From Nitrososphaerota archaeon (lineage in GTDB: Archaea > Thermoproteota > Nitrososphaeria > Nitrososphaerales > Gagatemarchaeaceae), in contig JAFLYY010000001.1 in NCBI GenBank assembly GCA_029785825.1, forward strand, positions 248,001-312,000: 64,000 nt of DNA, read 5' to 3'. Within the stretch, counting starts at the first letter, position 1. Every line of letters begins with the position of its first letter. Below are positions 31,564 to 39,877 of the stretch, one piece after another. A program made the position numbers and the translations under genes. The notes beneath the pieces are model-generated. The model ran no database searches and was not told the DNA's origin. It saw only the letters and a list, made by a program, of their open reading frames with translations.

Positions 31564-32955
31564 ATGGTAGCTTTCGACGCCCAGAGGTTCGACGACCTGG
31601 TCTTCGCGAAGATGAGCGAGACCAAGATTCCCAGCGTGTCTGCAGCGGTCATTAATGACGGGGAGCTGGTGCACGCGAGGGGTTTCGGATGGAAGGACGC
31701 CACAGGCGCCAGCCCAGCGACCCCGCGGACACTCTACGGCATAGGCTCCGTCACAAAGTCATTCGTCGCCCTCGCTGTCGGCAAGCTCGTCGAATCAGGC
31801 AATATGGACTTCCACGACCCGATAACCAAGTTCGTCCCGCTCAAGCAAAGGGCTTGGGAAGGGGTCGAGATCCACCATCTGCTCTCCCACACGAGCGGGA
31901 TTCCGGGGTTGGGGTCTCTCGAGGTCATCCTATTCAGCGCGTTCAGGGAGTACCACCACTGGCTCCCCATAGCCAGCTTCGACGACATGGCCTCCTTCTT
32001 GGACGGCGTTGACGACTGGGCCGTGTCCAGGCCGGGAGTGAAGATGCACTACCTCAACGAGGGGTTCGTCCTCCTGGGCGAGGCGATATCGAGGGCGAGC
32101 GGCCGCCGCTGGTTCGACTACCTCCGGTCTGAAATCCTGGCGCCGCTGGAAATGAAGAGGACCTTCCTCGACAAGCTGGACATCTCGGCTGACATCGACG
32201 TCGCTACCCCCTACGCCATAAGAGGCGCGAAGTTGACGCCCACCCCAGTCCCCTATGGCAGCGACGCGGCAGGGGGGATCATGAGCTGCGCCGCCGACCT
32301 TTCGAACTATGTGACCATGTTAATCAACGGCGGGGAGTTCAAAGGGAAGAGAGTGATCTCCATGGATACCCTCTCAAAGATGGAAGCGCCCTACGCGAAG
32401 TGGCCCATCGAAAACTACGGGGGCGACTCCTATGGCTACGGGCTCCTGACGATCCCGGACTTCCACGGACACAAGATCGTCCGTCATGGGGGCTCGGTGG
32501 ACGTCTACACCTCAGACATGGAGTACGTCCGGGACACAGGGTCAGGAGTCGTGCTGCTGTCGAACGGCACCGGATACAGCATGGGTCTTCTTGGAATGTC
32601 CGCGGTATCCCTCCTACTGGGAGTCAACCCAGGCGAGCTGAGGGCAGTCAAGCTGGAAAGACTACTCAAGAAACTGGAGGGCCAATACATGACCTACAAG
32701 GGCACGCTCGTCGCCGAAGTGAAGAGGGTCGGGAGCTTTCTCATGCTCTCCGGGGAGGATATAGGCAACAACGTCGTACTCGTCCCTGACGGCGAGGAGG
32801 GGGACGAGGCGCGGTTCTTCACCCTCGAAGGGGCCGCGAGGATGGAGGTCGTCTTCAAATTCGACCAGCACGGGGTTGAGCTGTTCTTCGAGAGGTACAG
32901 GTACCGGAGGTCGGGTCCCATGCCGCCTCGCGTTGAGACCACGTGGCCGAGCTGA
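31564..32955 (+). CDS. Serine hydrolase of the beta-lactamase / D-aminopeptidase fold
   Basis: A 463-residue penicillin-binding-fold protein. Motif 1 is S62-V-T-K65, motif 2 is Y163-L-N165, and motif 3 is H308-G-G, the full class C-like set. The last 110 residues form a beta-rich domain of the lipocalin-like type often seen in archaeal and bacterial relatives. There is no signal peptide, so a cytoplasmic esterase, peptidase or D-aminopeptidase role is more likely than antibiotic resistance. It lies 47 bp downstream of the M19 dipeptidase gene and has its own promoter. Confidence 0.85.
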   Translation: MVAFDAQRFDDLVFAKMSETKIPSVSAAVINDGELVHARGFGWKDATGASPATPRTLYGIGSVTKSFVALAVGKLVESGNMDFHDPITKFVPLKQRAWEGVEIHHLLSHTSGIPGLGSLEVILFSAFREYHHWLPIASFDDMASFLDGVDDWAVSRPGVKMHYLNEGFVLLGEAISRASGRRWFDYLRSEILAPLEMKRTFLDKLDISADIDVATPYAIRGAKLTPTPVPYGSDAAGGIMSCAADLSNYVTMLINGGEFKGKRVISMDTLSKMEAPYAKWPIENYGGDSYGYGLLTIPDFHGHKIVRHGGSVDVYTSDMEYVRDTGSGVVLLSNGTGYSMGLLGMSAVSLLLGVNPGELRAVKLERLLKKLEGQYMTYKGTLVAEVKRVGSFLMLSGEDIGNNVVLVPDGEEGDEARFFTLEGAARMEVVFKFDQHGVELFFERYRYRRSGPMPPRVETTWPS

Positions 32956-33074
32956 TGCCATGGCAAAGGCCGTGGTCAACGGGGGAGCGGCAAAGCAGGC
33001 GGGACTTCTCGGGCTTCGCACGGCTGTACTGTAGGGCTTTTTAGTCACCCCGACACTCGAGAGGCCGTGACGGA

Positions 33075-34748
33075 ATGGCCCGGTTCGTTCTCGTCTCTGA
33101 CGTCACTCTCTCCCGAAGCTACAGGAATGTCCCTCTGCTCGATTTCCTAGCGAGCGCGCCTTCCGACACCATCCCCTGTTCTCTGTACTCATTCCTTAGG
33201 GGCCCGCCCCCGCCCGCGGTAGGAGGGAGAGCGGCGGTCGCCCCCTACGCGGTCAGGAAGCTGGAGGCTGCCCTCCTGAACGACCACACAGAGGCCGAAG
33301 TGGTCGTGGCCCAGGAGGAGCACCTGGCGGATTTCGTAGGAGACGACACCGAGGTCATCGGGGTGTCCACCATGGACCCCCTCGGCCTGGGGCCCCTCAC
33401 CATGTCCTACGCCGTCTTCTTCGAGACCGCGGCCCCAGCCTACGTGCAGAAAGATTTCGAGGGACTTGTGTCCCGGATCAACGCGGCGAGGAAGGGGAAG
33501 AAGGCGAAGCTGCTCGTGGGCGGCCCCGGCGTCTGGGAGCTCACGGTCAGGCCCGAAGAGCTGGAGCGGAACCACATCGACTACGCGTTTCAGGGGGAGG
33601 CGGACGACATCGCCTCAGACCTCTTCAGGTACGTGACGGAAGGCGGCGGGGAGAACACCGAATTCTTCAGAGGCTACCAGACCTTCAACGAGGCGTTCCG
33701 GAGAGAGTGGGAGCCCAGCTCGAGGTTCGTCAGCAGGTACCCGTTCTCCAAGCAGTTCCCTTCCATTGAAGAGATACCTGAAATCGTCAACCCCACGGTG
33801 AAGGGGATGGTAGAGGTCATGCGCGGGTGCGGGGTCGGGTGCGACTTCTGCGAGGTAACCCTGAGACCCCTGAGGTACTATCCTCCCGAGAAGGTGCGGA
33901 AGGAGATAAGCGTGAACGCGAGGGCGGGGATGGGGAACGCATGGCTGCACAGCGACGAGATATTCGCTTACCAGCACGGGCGGAACTACGTCCCCAACGA
34001 AGACGCCCTTATGGACCTCCTCACGACCGTGATGACGACTCGGGGGATGGGTCACACCAACCCTACCCACGGCCGGATCTCGATTCCGGCCGCTTACCCT
34101 GACCTTATGAGGAAGGTGTCAGGGGCGATCCGTTCGGGGCCCGACAACTGGATAGGCGTTCAGGTCGGGATAGAGACAGGGAGCGACAGGCTCGCCGCCA
34201 AACATATGCCCAACAAGACCTTGCCGCTGAAGGTCGGCCCCGATGGCTCGTGGTCCGACATCGTCTGGAGAGGGACCTATATCATGAACAAGTACTACTG
34301 GAGGCCCGCATTCACCGTCCAGGTGGGACAGGCTGGGGAGACCTCGGAGGATAACTGGGAGACTGTAGCTCTGATCAACAGGATGAGCAGCTCGACACTC
34401 GAAAATGGGGTGCCATTCGAGTTCACCGTCACCCCAATGCAGAATGTCCCCCTGGGGCTCCTGAAAAGCAGAGACTTCGGCTCGGTGAAACTGGACCCGT
34501 CGCAGCTGGCAGTCTATTACGCGGCCTACAGGCACCTGGCGAAGATGGCCGCGAGGAACGCTTCGCACGCTTCCAGCGAAACTGGACTTGCCTCGAGGTA
34601 TGTCGCCGGCGCCCTCATCGGGGTCGGCGGGCGGGTGATGTTCGGGCTGGTACGTTCGGTGTGTAAGAAGGGCGGGCTGGACATAGAGAAGGCAGCCGCC
34701 TACGGCCTATCCGGAGGGCCGCACCAGCCTCTGGTCGTGGCGAAGTAA
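33075..34748 (+). CDS. B12-binding radical SAM protein
   Basis: A 557-residue enzyme. Residues about 80-200 form a B12-binding-like Rossmann domain (L-L-V-G-G-P-G near 155). The radical SAM domain follows with C252-x3-C256-x2-C259, which ligates the [4Fe-4S] cluster, then V-Q-V-G-I-E-T-G-S-D. Such enzymes catalyse methyl transfers, ring formation and other difficult C-C chemistry. Some archaeal members make GDGT lipid rings, but I cannot assign this one. A CTTTTTAG box lies about 34 bp before the ATG. The next gene encodes an HPr-kinase-like protein with its own promoter. Confidence 0.85.
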   Translation: MARFVLVSDVTLSRSYRNVPLLDFLASAPSDTIPCSLYSFLRGPPPPAVGGRAAVAPYAVRKLEAALLNDHTEAEVVVAQEEHLADFVGDDTEVIGVSTMDPLGLGPLTMSYAVFFETAAPAYVQKDFEGLVSRINAARKGKKAKLLVGGPGVWELTVRPEELERNHIDYAFQGEADDIASDLFRYVTEGGGENTEFFRGYQTFNEAFRREWEPSSRFVSRYPFSKQFPSIEEIPEIVNPTVKGMVEVMRGCGVGCDFCEVTLRPLRYYPPEKVRKEISVNARAGMGNAWLHSDEIFAYQHGRNYVPNEDALMDLLTTVMTTRGMGHTNPTHGRISIPAAYPDLMRKVSGAIRSGPDNWIGVQVGIETGSDRLAAKHMPNKTLPLKVGPDGSWSDIVWRGTYIMNKYYWRPAFTVQVGQAGETSEDNWETVALINRMSSSTLENGVPFEFTVTPMQNVPLGLLKSRDFGSVKLDPSQLAVYYAAYRHLAKMAARNASHASSETGLASRYVAGALIGVGGRVMFGLVRSVCKKGGLDIEKAAAYGLSGGPHQPLVVAK

Positions 34749-34815
34749 CCCTCGCCGGCGCCGCCCGGGGAGATACCTTCGACGTTCGGAGAAGTGTGAT
34801 GGCAACCCGTCAACG

Positions 34816-34823
34816 GTTTTAAG
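34816..34823 (+). promoter_or_regulatory. TATA box of the HPr-kinase-like gene
   Basis: GTTTTAAG is centred 30.5 bp before the ATG at 34850, so transcription should start at or just before the first codon. Confidence 0.5.
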
Positions 34824-34849
34824 GACTTGGGGCCGGCCGGCCCTAACGC

Positions 34850-36037
34850 ATGAGGGCCATGGCGTTCAACAACTATGACACGCAGTCCCGAGCGAGGGTG
34901 AAGGGGGACAAGAACACCTCGGCGTCGGACTTTCGCAGGCTGCTGGGGAAGACCGGGGGTTCCCTTGCTGGAGCCAGATCCCTGAAGGCTAATCTGAACG
35001 GCGTGGTGATCGAGCTCGTCACCAACAGCCCTCACCAGGCGGAGTTCTGGCAGAACAATTGGTGGGCGGCTGATGGCGGCCACGTTCAGGCCAGGATCTA
35101 TTCGGCGGTCGGTGTCGAGGGGATGGAGCCCTCGGCGTATTACTCCCCGGAGCTCCGCTCCGCGCTCTTCGTGAACACCGAATATTATGGGCAGTGCAAG
35201 TCCTGGGCGCTGGGGATCGTGGCCGCCATCCTCGAAAGGGAGTCCAACACGCTCTCGATACATGGGGCGACCGCCCTTCACAGGGGGCGGGGGGTCGTCA
35301 TCATCGCACCCACGGGGACCGGCAAGACGACCCAGTCCTTCCTCATCTTCATGAACGGCGAAGGAAAGATATGCGGTGACGACTGGGCCTACGTCCGGTT
35401 CCCCGACCCTCTACCGGACGACCCGACGGATGACCTGGTGGCCAGACAGCCCGAGAGGTCGTTGTACATGAGGACGGAATCCCAGAAGGAGCAGGGCTGG
35501 CTGAGGGGCGTCTTCGACAGGTCCACCAACGAAAACGTCACGACGAGGAAGGAAGATTGCGACTACGTGGAGGGGGCTGAACTATGCTCCACCACGCGCC
35601 AAAGGTGCGTCTTCAACGAGGGGATGGGGTGGTGCTACTACGCCTTCGGCAATTCAAGGGTCTTGGTCAGGAGAGAGGACATACTGGGCGCGAGCAAGGT
35701 GGTGAACGAGGTGCCGATCAACCTCGTCGTGCTTTTGAGGAGGGACGACCACAGCCCGGCCGAAGCCAGGCTTTCGCCCGGAGATGCGATAGGCGTCCTG
35801 AGAAGGGGAGAGTACATGGTGCTGCCGGGGGCGGGGCCGAAGGAGAAGTGGGGGACGACGTCGTATGAACCCTGGTACAATCCGTACCTCCTGGAGAGGG
35901 ATGACGACAGGCAGGCCGCATTCTTCCGACTGATGTTCGAGAAGTGGAAGGTCCCATGTGTCATACTGAACACCGGCGTGGAGGGGCCCCAGCAGAGCCA
36001 CGAAAGGATAGTCGCCGCCCTCGAGACCTCCCGGTAG
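34850..36037 (+). CDS. P-loop protein resembling HPr kinase / PEP carboxykinase fold
   Basis: The 395-residue protein contains S-I-H-G-A-T-A-L-H followed by V-V-I-I-A-P-T-G-T-G-K-T-T, with the P-loop at residues 153-160, and then I-C-G-D-D-W at 175-179. A His-bearing strand, a P-loop and a downstream Asp-Asp in this order is the pattern of the HPr kinase C-terminal domain and related PEPCK-fold kinases. The flanking 130 N-terminal and 170 C-terminal residues are unlike HprK, and no HPr gene is visible. It may phosphorylate another protein or small molecule. A second in-frame ATG lies three codons in. Confidence 0.65.
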   Translation: MRAMAFNNYDTQSRARVKGDKNTSASDFRRLLGKTGGSLAGARSLKANLNGVVIELVTNSPHQAEFWQNNWWAADGGHVQARIYSAVGVEGMEPSAYYSPELRSALFVNTEYYGQCKSWALGIVAAILERESNTLSIHGATALHRGRGVVIIAPTGTGKTTQSFLIFMNGEGKICGDDWAYVRFPDPLPDDPTDDLVARQPERSLYMRTESQKEQGWLRGVFDRSTNENVTTRKEDCDYVEGAELCSTTRQRCVFNEGMGWCYYAFGNSRVLVRREDILGASKVVNEVPINLVVLLRRDDHSPAEARLSPGDAIGVLRRGEYMVLPGAGPKEKWGTTSYEPWYNPYLLERDDDRQAAFFRLMFEKWKVPCVILNTGVEGPQQSHERIVAALETSR

Positions 36038-36199
36038 GTCTGCGTCGACACACCGACTGCGCCGAGAGGAGGAACTGCCTCTATGTCCAGGCCCGATTCT
36101 GTAGTCCAGGCGATTATCCTGCGCGGCACGCTCCGCCCCCGCGCCCCGAGGTCGAGGTCCTCCGCTCTGCATATCTAGCCCCCGGAGCAGGAGAGCGCC

Positions 36200-36901
36200 T
36201 TGCCAAAGACGGCTGTCTTCTTCGACCTCGGCGGGACCCTCATGGTGATGAGGAGGGACGTGATAATCAGCTCCATCCTCTCAGGCTGCGGCTACCCCGC
36301 AACTCCGGAGCAGGTCCATGCCGCCTACTTCAGGGTCGAGCCCGGATGGCTCTCCGCTTATGGCAGTAGGGACGCGACTCGGGACCAAGTAGAAGAGTCG
36401 TACCGGGTCTTGGATTCCATGGTATTCGACCACCTTTTTCCCGGGCGCCCCAGAGGAGAGAGCACCCACGCCACATCGCTGATGAGGACCATGTGGGACG
36501 AGACGCAGCGGTCGGTGCCCCTGAAGCTGTACCCGGACGCAGAGCCTACGCTGCGCCGCCTGAAAGATGAAGGATACAAGTTGGCACTCGTATCCAATGC
36601 CCCGTCAGACACGTCGAAGACCGTCGAGTCGCTGGGGCTCTCGCGTTACATCTCGGTGACGGTGTTCTCCGGAGCGGTGGGGGTGTCGAAGCCGAATCCG
36701 GAGATATTCAGGATCGCGCTGCGAAAGGCAGCGGTCGAACCTTCGGAGGCGCTCCACGTCGGAGACCTCTACGAAGCGGACGTGGCGGGAGCAAGGAACG
36801 CCGGGGTCGACGGGGTCCTGATAGACAGGGAAGGGAACTACGGGGCGACCGACTGCCTCAAGATCGCCGGGCTCGACGAGGTCTTCGGCCTTCTGGGGTA
36901 G
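36200..36901 (+). CDS. HAD-superfamily hydrolase
   Basis: A 233-residue class IA-type HAD protein. Motif I is F-F-D9-L-G-G-T with the nucleophile Asp9 and Gly at the +2 position, where phosphatases usually have Asp. Motif II is L-V-S-N-A-P-S; the motif III Lys is in V-S-K-P-N-P; motif IV is V-G-D-L-Y-E-A-D-V-x-G-A. The cap lies between motifs I and II. The Gly at +2 weakens a plain phosphatase call. The TTG start is about 26 bp from a CATATCT box. Its 3-prime end overlaps the convergent LigB-type gene by 64 bp. Confidence 0.85.
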   Translation: MPKTAVFFDLGGTLMVMRRDVIISSILSGCGYPATPEQVHAAYFRVEPGWLSAYGSRDATRDQVEESYRVLDSMVFDHLFPGRPRGESTHATSLMRTMWDETQRSVPLKLYPDAEPTLRRLKDEGYKLALVSNAPSDTSKTVESLGLSRYISVTVFSGAVGVSKPNPEIFRIALRKAAVEPSEALHVGDLYEADVAGARNAGVDGVLIDREGNYGATDCLKIAGLDEVFGLLG

Positions 36902-37710
36902 CCGGCGCAGAGCATCCCGAAGTAAGTCGGGACCTGGTAGGAGTGAAGCCTCCCCTCTATGGGGACAACGGAGAGCGCTCCCGCGAGCATGGCCATCTGC
37001 CACAGGCTGTCAGGTTTGGCCTTGTCGACTAGGCTGGCCCTGACCTCTAGGACTGACTCGAGCCTGTTCTTCCTTACCGCGTCTACCACCAGGCTGTCAT
37101 ACTCCGCTGCAGCAGGGCTGTAGCCGTAGGGCCCTCCCTTCTTGTGGGCGTGCGCCTGGTCTGAGCTGGCGATGAAGGCAGTTCGTTTCGTCTGCGCTTC
37201 CGCGACCCGCGCTATCACTTTCCCGAACTCGAAGTCCTGGTAGAGAGGTATCCCTCTCGACGGCGTGACTATCACTATCTTGCTCCTGAGGCGGGTCCCC
37301 CTGACGAGGAACCAGAGCGGGACCAGGGTCCCCCAGTCCATGGCCATGTCCGACAGTGGCCCCTCGTTCACCCCGTAGGCAGCGCCCACGACCGGGAGCC
37401 CTTGCCCTTCGGCCGTCAGGACCAGCCTTTCCGCGAACTCCACGTCGCACCTGGCTCTGAGCCTGATCTCCCTGCCCGCCTCCCGCAGCACACCCGAGGA
37501 GTTCTCTGCCGTGACCACGCCGATGTGCCTGTGGAGCCTGAGGTTGTGGGGGGTGGCCACCACCACAGTGTCAGGGCGCGCCTCCTTGATTTCCTCCGCC
37601 AGCTTCCGCATCCCGGCTCTCGTCTGACTGAAGCGCGCGGACTTCGTCCCTGCCAGTGCAGGGACCACTTCGCTCCCGTGGGGCGCTATGCAGGCATAGA
37701 CCAAAGGCAT
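36838..37710 (-). CDS. LigB-type class III extradiol dioxygenase-like protein
   Basis: A 290-residue protein of the LigB/MEMO fold. It has A-P-H-G near residue 8 (first iron-ligand His), V-A-T-P-H-N-L near 51, M-D-W-G-T-L-V-P-L near 123, and S-S-D-Q-A-H-A-H-K near 182. These match the conserved segments of class III extradiol dioxygenases that open catechol rings using Fe(II). The aromatic substrate is unknown, and some archaeal relatives may not be dioxygenases. It starts 26 bp downstream of the MBL gene on the minus strand. A GATATTCA box overlaps the end of that gene. Confidence 0.75.
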   Translation of the reverse strand: MPLVYACIAPHGSEVVPALAGTKSARFSQTRAGMRKLAEEIKEARPDTVVVATPHNLRLHRHIGVVTAENSSGVLREAGREIRLRARCDVEFAERLVLTAEGQGLPVVGAAYGVNEGPLSDMAMDWGTLVPLWFLVRGTRLRSKIVIVTPSRGIPLYQDFEFGKVIARVAEAQTKRTAFIASSDQAHAHKKGGPYGYSPAAAEYDSLVVDAVRKNRLESVLEVRASLVDKAKPDSLWQMAMLAGALSVVPIEGRLHSYQVPTYFGMLCAGYPRRPKTSSSPAILRQSVAP

Positions 37711-37735
37711 GACGGGGCGGGACCCGTCGAGATAT

Positions 37736-38638
37736 TCAAGCGTTCTTTTCCAGATAGTGCATTATGCCCATGGTGGATGTTCTGACGGATATCTTCGCGT
37801 AGATGGGGAGTCCCTCCGCTCCCGCGTCCGCCGCCACGGTCCGCTCCATCTCCTCTGAGGCCTCGTCCAGCGTCATCTTCTGCTTCCACATTTCTTTCAC
37901 CCTGCCCACCCAGCTCTCCACCAGCTCCGCGGTCCTGTCGAACACCCAGTCGACGTCCTTCCGCGCCCCAAAGTGGGGGACGAGGAGTTCGCCGGGGGTC
38001 GTCTGCTTCAGCCTAGTGATCGTGGCCACAAGCTCCGACGGGTGGAAGCTCGGAGGCGGTGTGGTGGGGATCAGCGCCCCCAGTCCAGGATAGACAATCC
38101 CCACCGAGTCCGCGGTGAGGAGAACCTTGGTCCTGTCGAGGCTCACTGAAATCTGATGGGGGGCGTGCCCCGGGGCATGCATGAGGGTCGCGGTGATCCC
38201 GTCCCCCAGGTCCAGGGATGCCTCCTCTCCAACGGCCGTGACCCTGGAGGCCGGTATGGGATCGGGAGCGCCGTACAGTTCCATCATCTCCTTGCCGAAG
38301 ACTTTGGCGGAGCTCTCCACCAGGCGGGTCGGGTCGACGAGATGGGGGACTGCCCTCTCCTGCGCGAACACCTCGGCGTTGGGCATCTCCCTGAGCAGCT
38401 TCCCTGCGGCCCCGGCGTGGTCGAGATGGACGTGGGTCGGGATCACATATCTCACATCTGATGGCATGACCCCCACCTCTGATAGGCCGCGCAGCACGCT
38501 CGCGTAAGAAGAGGCGTACCCGCAGTCCACCAGCGCGGGTTTAGGTCCCTTCACGAGGTAGGCGCCGACCGTCCCGGGCACTCCGAGCGCATAGGTGTCC
38601 AGAAGGTAGACCCGCTCGGAGACCCTAGTGGCGAACAA
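37736..38638 (-). CDS. Metallo-beta-lactamase-fold hydrolase
   Basis: A 300-residue MBL hydrolase. The metal motif is T-H69-V-H71-L-D73-H74, followed by H-A-P-G-H about 85 residues later, L-T-A-D-S and V-P-H-F-G. This full set supports two metal ions. After residue 230 a helical domain follows. Substrates of this subfamily include thioesters, lactones and phosphodiesters; none can be chosen here. The TTG start lies 4 bp behind the M20 gene, preceded by GAGTGAAAAG, so the two genes are probably co-transcribed. Confidence 0.85.
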   Translation of the reverse strand: MFATRVSERVYLLDTYALGVPGTVGAYLVKGPKPALVDCGYASSYASVLRGLSEVGVMPSDVRYVIPTHVHLDHAGAAGKLLREMPNAEVFAQERAVPHLVDPTRLVESSAKVFGKEMMELYGAPDPIPASRVTAVGEEASLDLGDGITATLMHAPGHAPHQISVSLDRTKVLLTADSVGIVYPGLGALIPTTPPPSFHPSELVATITRLKQTTPGELLVPHFGARKDVDWVFDRTAELVESWVGRVKEMWKQKMTLDEASEEMERTVAADAGAEGLPIYAKISVRTSTMGIMHYLEKNA

Positions 38639-38642
38639 CTTT

Positions 38643-39839
38643 TCACTCCTGGGCTCTGCCGCCTGACCTCCCGAATTCGAACGCCAGCGAAGCCAGCGAA
38701 GCCGCCCCGATCTTGAGCACGTCCTCGTCGACCTTGAACTTCGAGCTGTGGTTAGGATAGACGCACCCCTTCGCGGGGTTAAGGCTCCCCAAGAAGTAAA
38801 AAGTCCCCGGCGCCCTCTGCAGGAACCTGGAGAAGTCCTCTCCGCCGAGTATGGCTTCAGCCTTCTTCACCTTGGCCCCGCGGACCTTCTCGAGGACTGC
38901 CCTCGCCTTGGCTGTCGTCCTCGGGTCGTTGACGGTCACTGGGTATGCATCCTTCTCGAAGGTCACTTCTGCGGACCCTCCGAACGCCCTGCAGACTTCC
39001 TTCACCACGCTCGTCACCTTCCTCTTTGCAAGGCGCCTCGTCTGCTCGTCAAGCGTCCTGATGGTCCCATGCAATTCTGCCGTGTCGGGTATCACGTTCT
39101 CCTTCGTCCCAGAGTGGATGGACCCGACCGTGATCACGAACGGCCTGACCGGGTTGATCATCCTCGATGACACTCCCTGCAGCGCGAGGATTACGTGGGC
39201 CGCCAGATAGATCGGGTCTACGGTCTCGTGGGGGGCCGACCCATGGCCTCCCTTGCCCGCTATCTTCACCACGAAGGAGTCCGGCGCGGCCATTATCGGG
39301 CCCTCCCTCACCCCGAACACCGCCGACCTCCTGGCGCAGTCTATGTGTAGCCCGAAGACGTAGTCCACCTTTGGGTCTTTCATCACTCCGGCTTCAATCA
39401 TAGGTAGCGCCCCGCCCCTCCCGCCGTGCTCTTCAGCAGGCTGGAAGAGGAACTTCACGGTCCCGCACAGCTCTTCTTTGTGACCTGACAGGAGCTTCGC
39501 CGCTCCCAGGAGCATCGCCATGTGCGTGTCATGCCCGCACGCGTGCATTACCCCGTCCACCTTCGATCTGAACTCCACGTCGGCCGCTTCCGTGACAGGG
39601 AGCGCATCCATGTCCGCCCTCAGCGCTACCACCTTCCCCCTCTTGGCTCCCTTCAAGGTGCCCAGCACCCCCGTCCCCCCGGCCATCCTCCTGACCTCCA
39701 CCCCCATCGCTTCGAGGCTCCGCGCCACATACTCCGAAGTCCATTCCTCGTGGTAGGAGAGCTCCGGATGTTGGTGGAGCTTCCTCCTGTTCGCGATTAT
39801 CTCCGGCTCGATGCGCTTCGCTTCCGCCGTGAAGTCCAT
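38643..39839 (-). CDS. M20-family amidohydrolase (M20D type)
   Basis: A 398-residue zinc/manganese amidohydrolase like hippurate hydrolase or N-acyl-amino acid deacylase. Visible motifs are R-R-K-L-H-Q-H-P-E-L-S near the N-terminus, M-H-A-C-G-H-D-T-H-M near residue 98 with the bridging Cys and His ligands, F-Q-P-A-E-E near 132, and a dimerisation domain with G-K-G-G-H-G-S-A-P-H. M20D enzymes remove acyl groups from amino acids. A minus-strand TATA box (39863-39870) lies 27.5 bp before the ATG. It is the first gene of a likely two-gene unit with the MBL hydrolase. Confidence 0.9.
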   Translation of the reverse strand: MDFTAEAKRIEPEIIANRRKLHQHPELSYHEEWTSEYVARSLEAMGVEVRRMAGGTGVLGTLKGAKRGKVVALRADMDALPVTEAADVEFRSKVDGVMHACGHDTHMAMLLGAAKLLSGHKEELCGTVKFLFQPAEEHGGRGGALPMIEAGVMKDPKVDYVFGLHIDCARRSAVFGVREGPIMAAPDSFVVKIAGKGGHGSAPHETVDPIYLAAHVILALQGVSSRMINPVRPFVITVGSIHSGTKENVIPDTAELHGTIRTLDEQTRRLAKRKVTSVVKEVCRAFGGSAEVTFEKDAYPVTVNDPRTTAKARAVLEKVRGAKVKKAEAILGGEDFSRFLQRAPGTFYFLGSLNPAKGCVYPNHSSKFKVDEDVLKIGAASLASLAFEFGRSGGRAQE

Positions 39840-39862
39840 GGCCCGGCGCTCGCATGGGCGGC

Positions 39863-39870
39863 GTTTAAAG
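39863..39870 (-). promoter_or_regulatory. TATA box of the M20-MBL unit
   Basis: On the minus strand CTTTAAAC is centred 27.5 bp before the ATG at 39839. It separates the M20 gene from the upstream ThDP-enzyme gene, whose stop is at 39878. Confidence 0.55.
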
Positions 39871-39877
39871 CAGGCCC

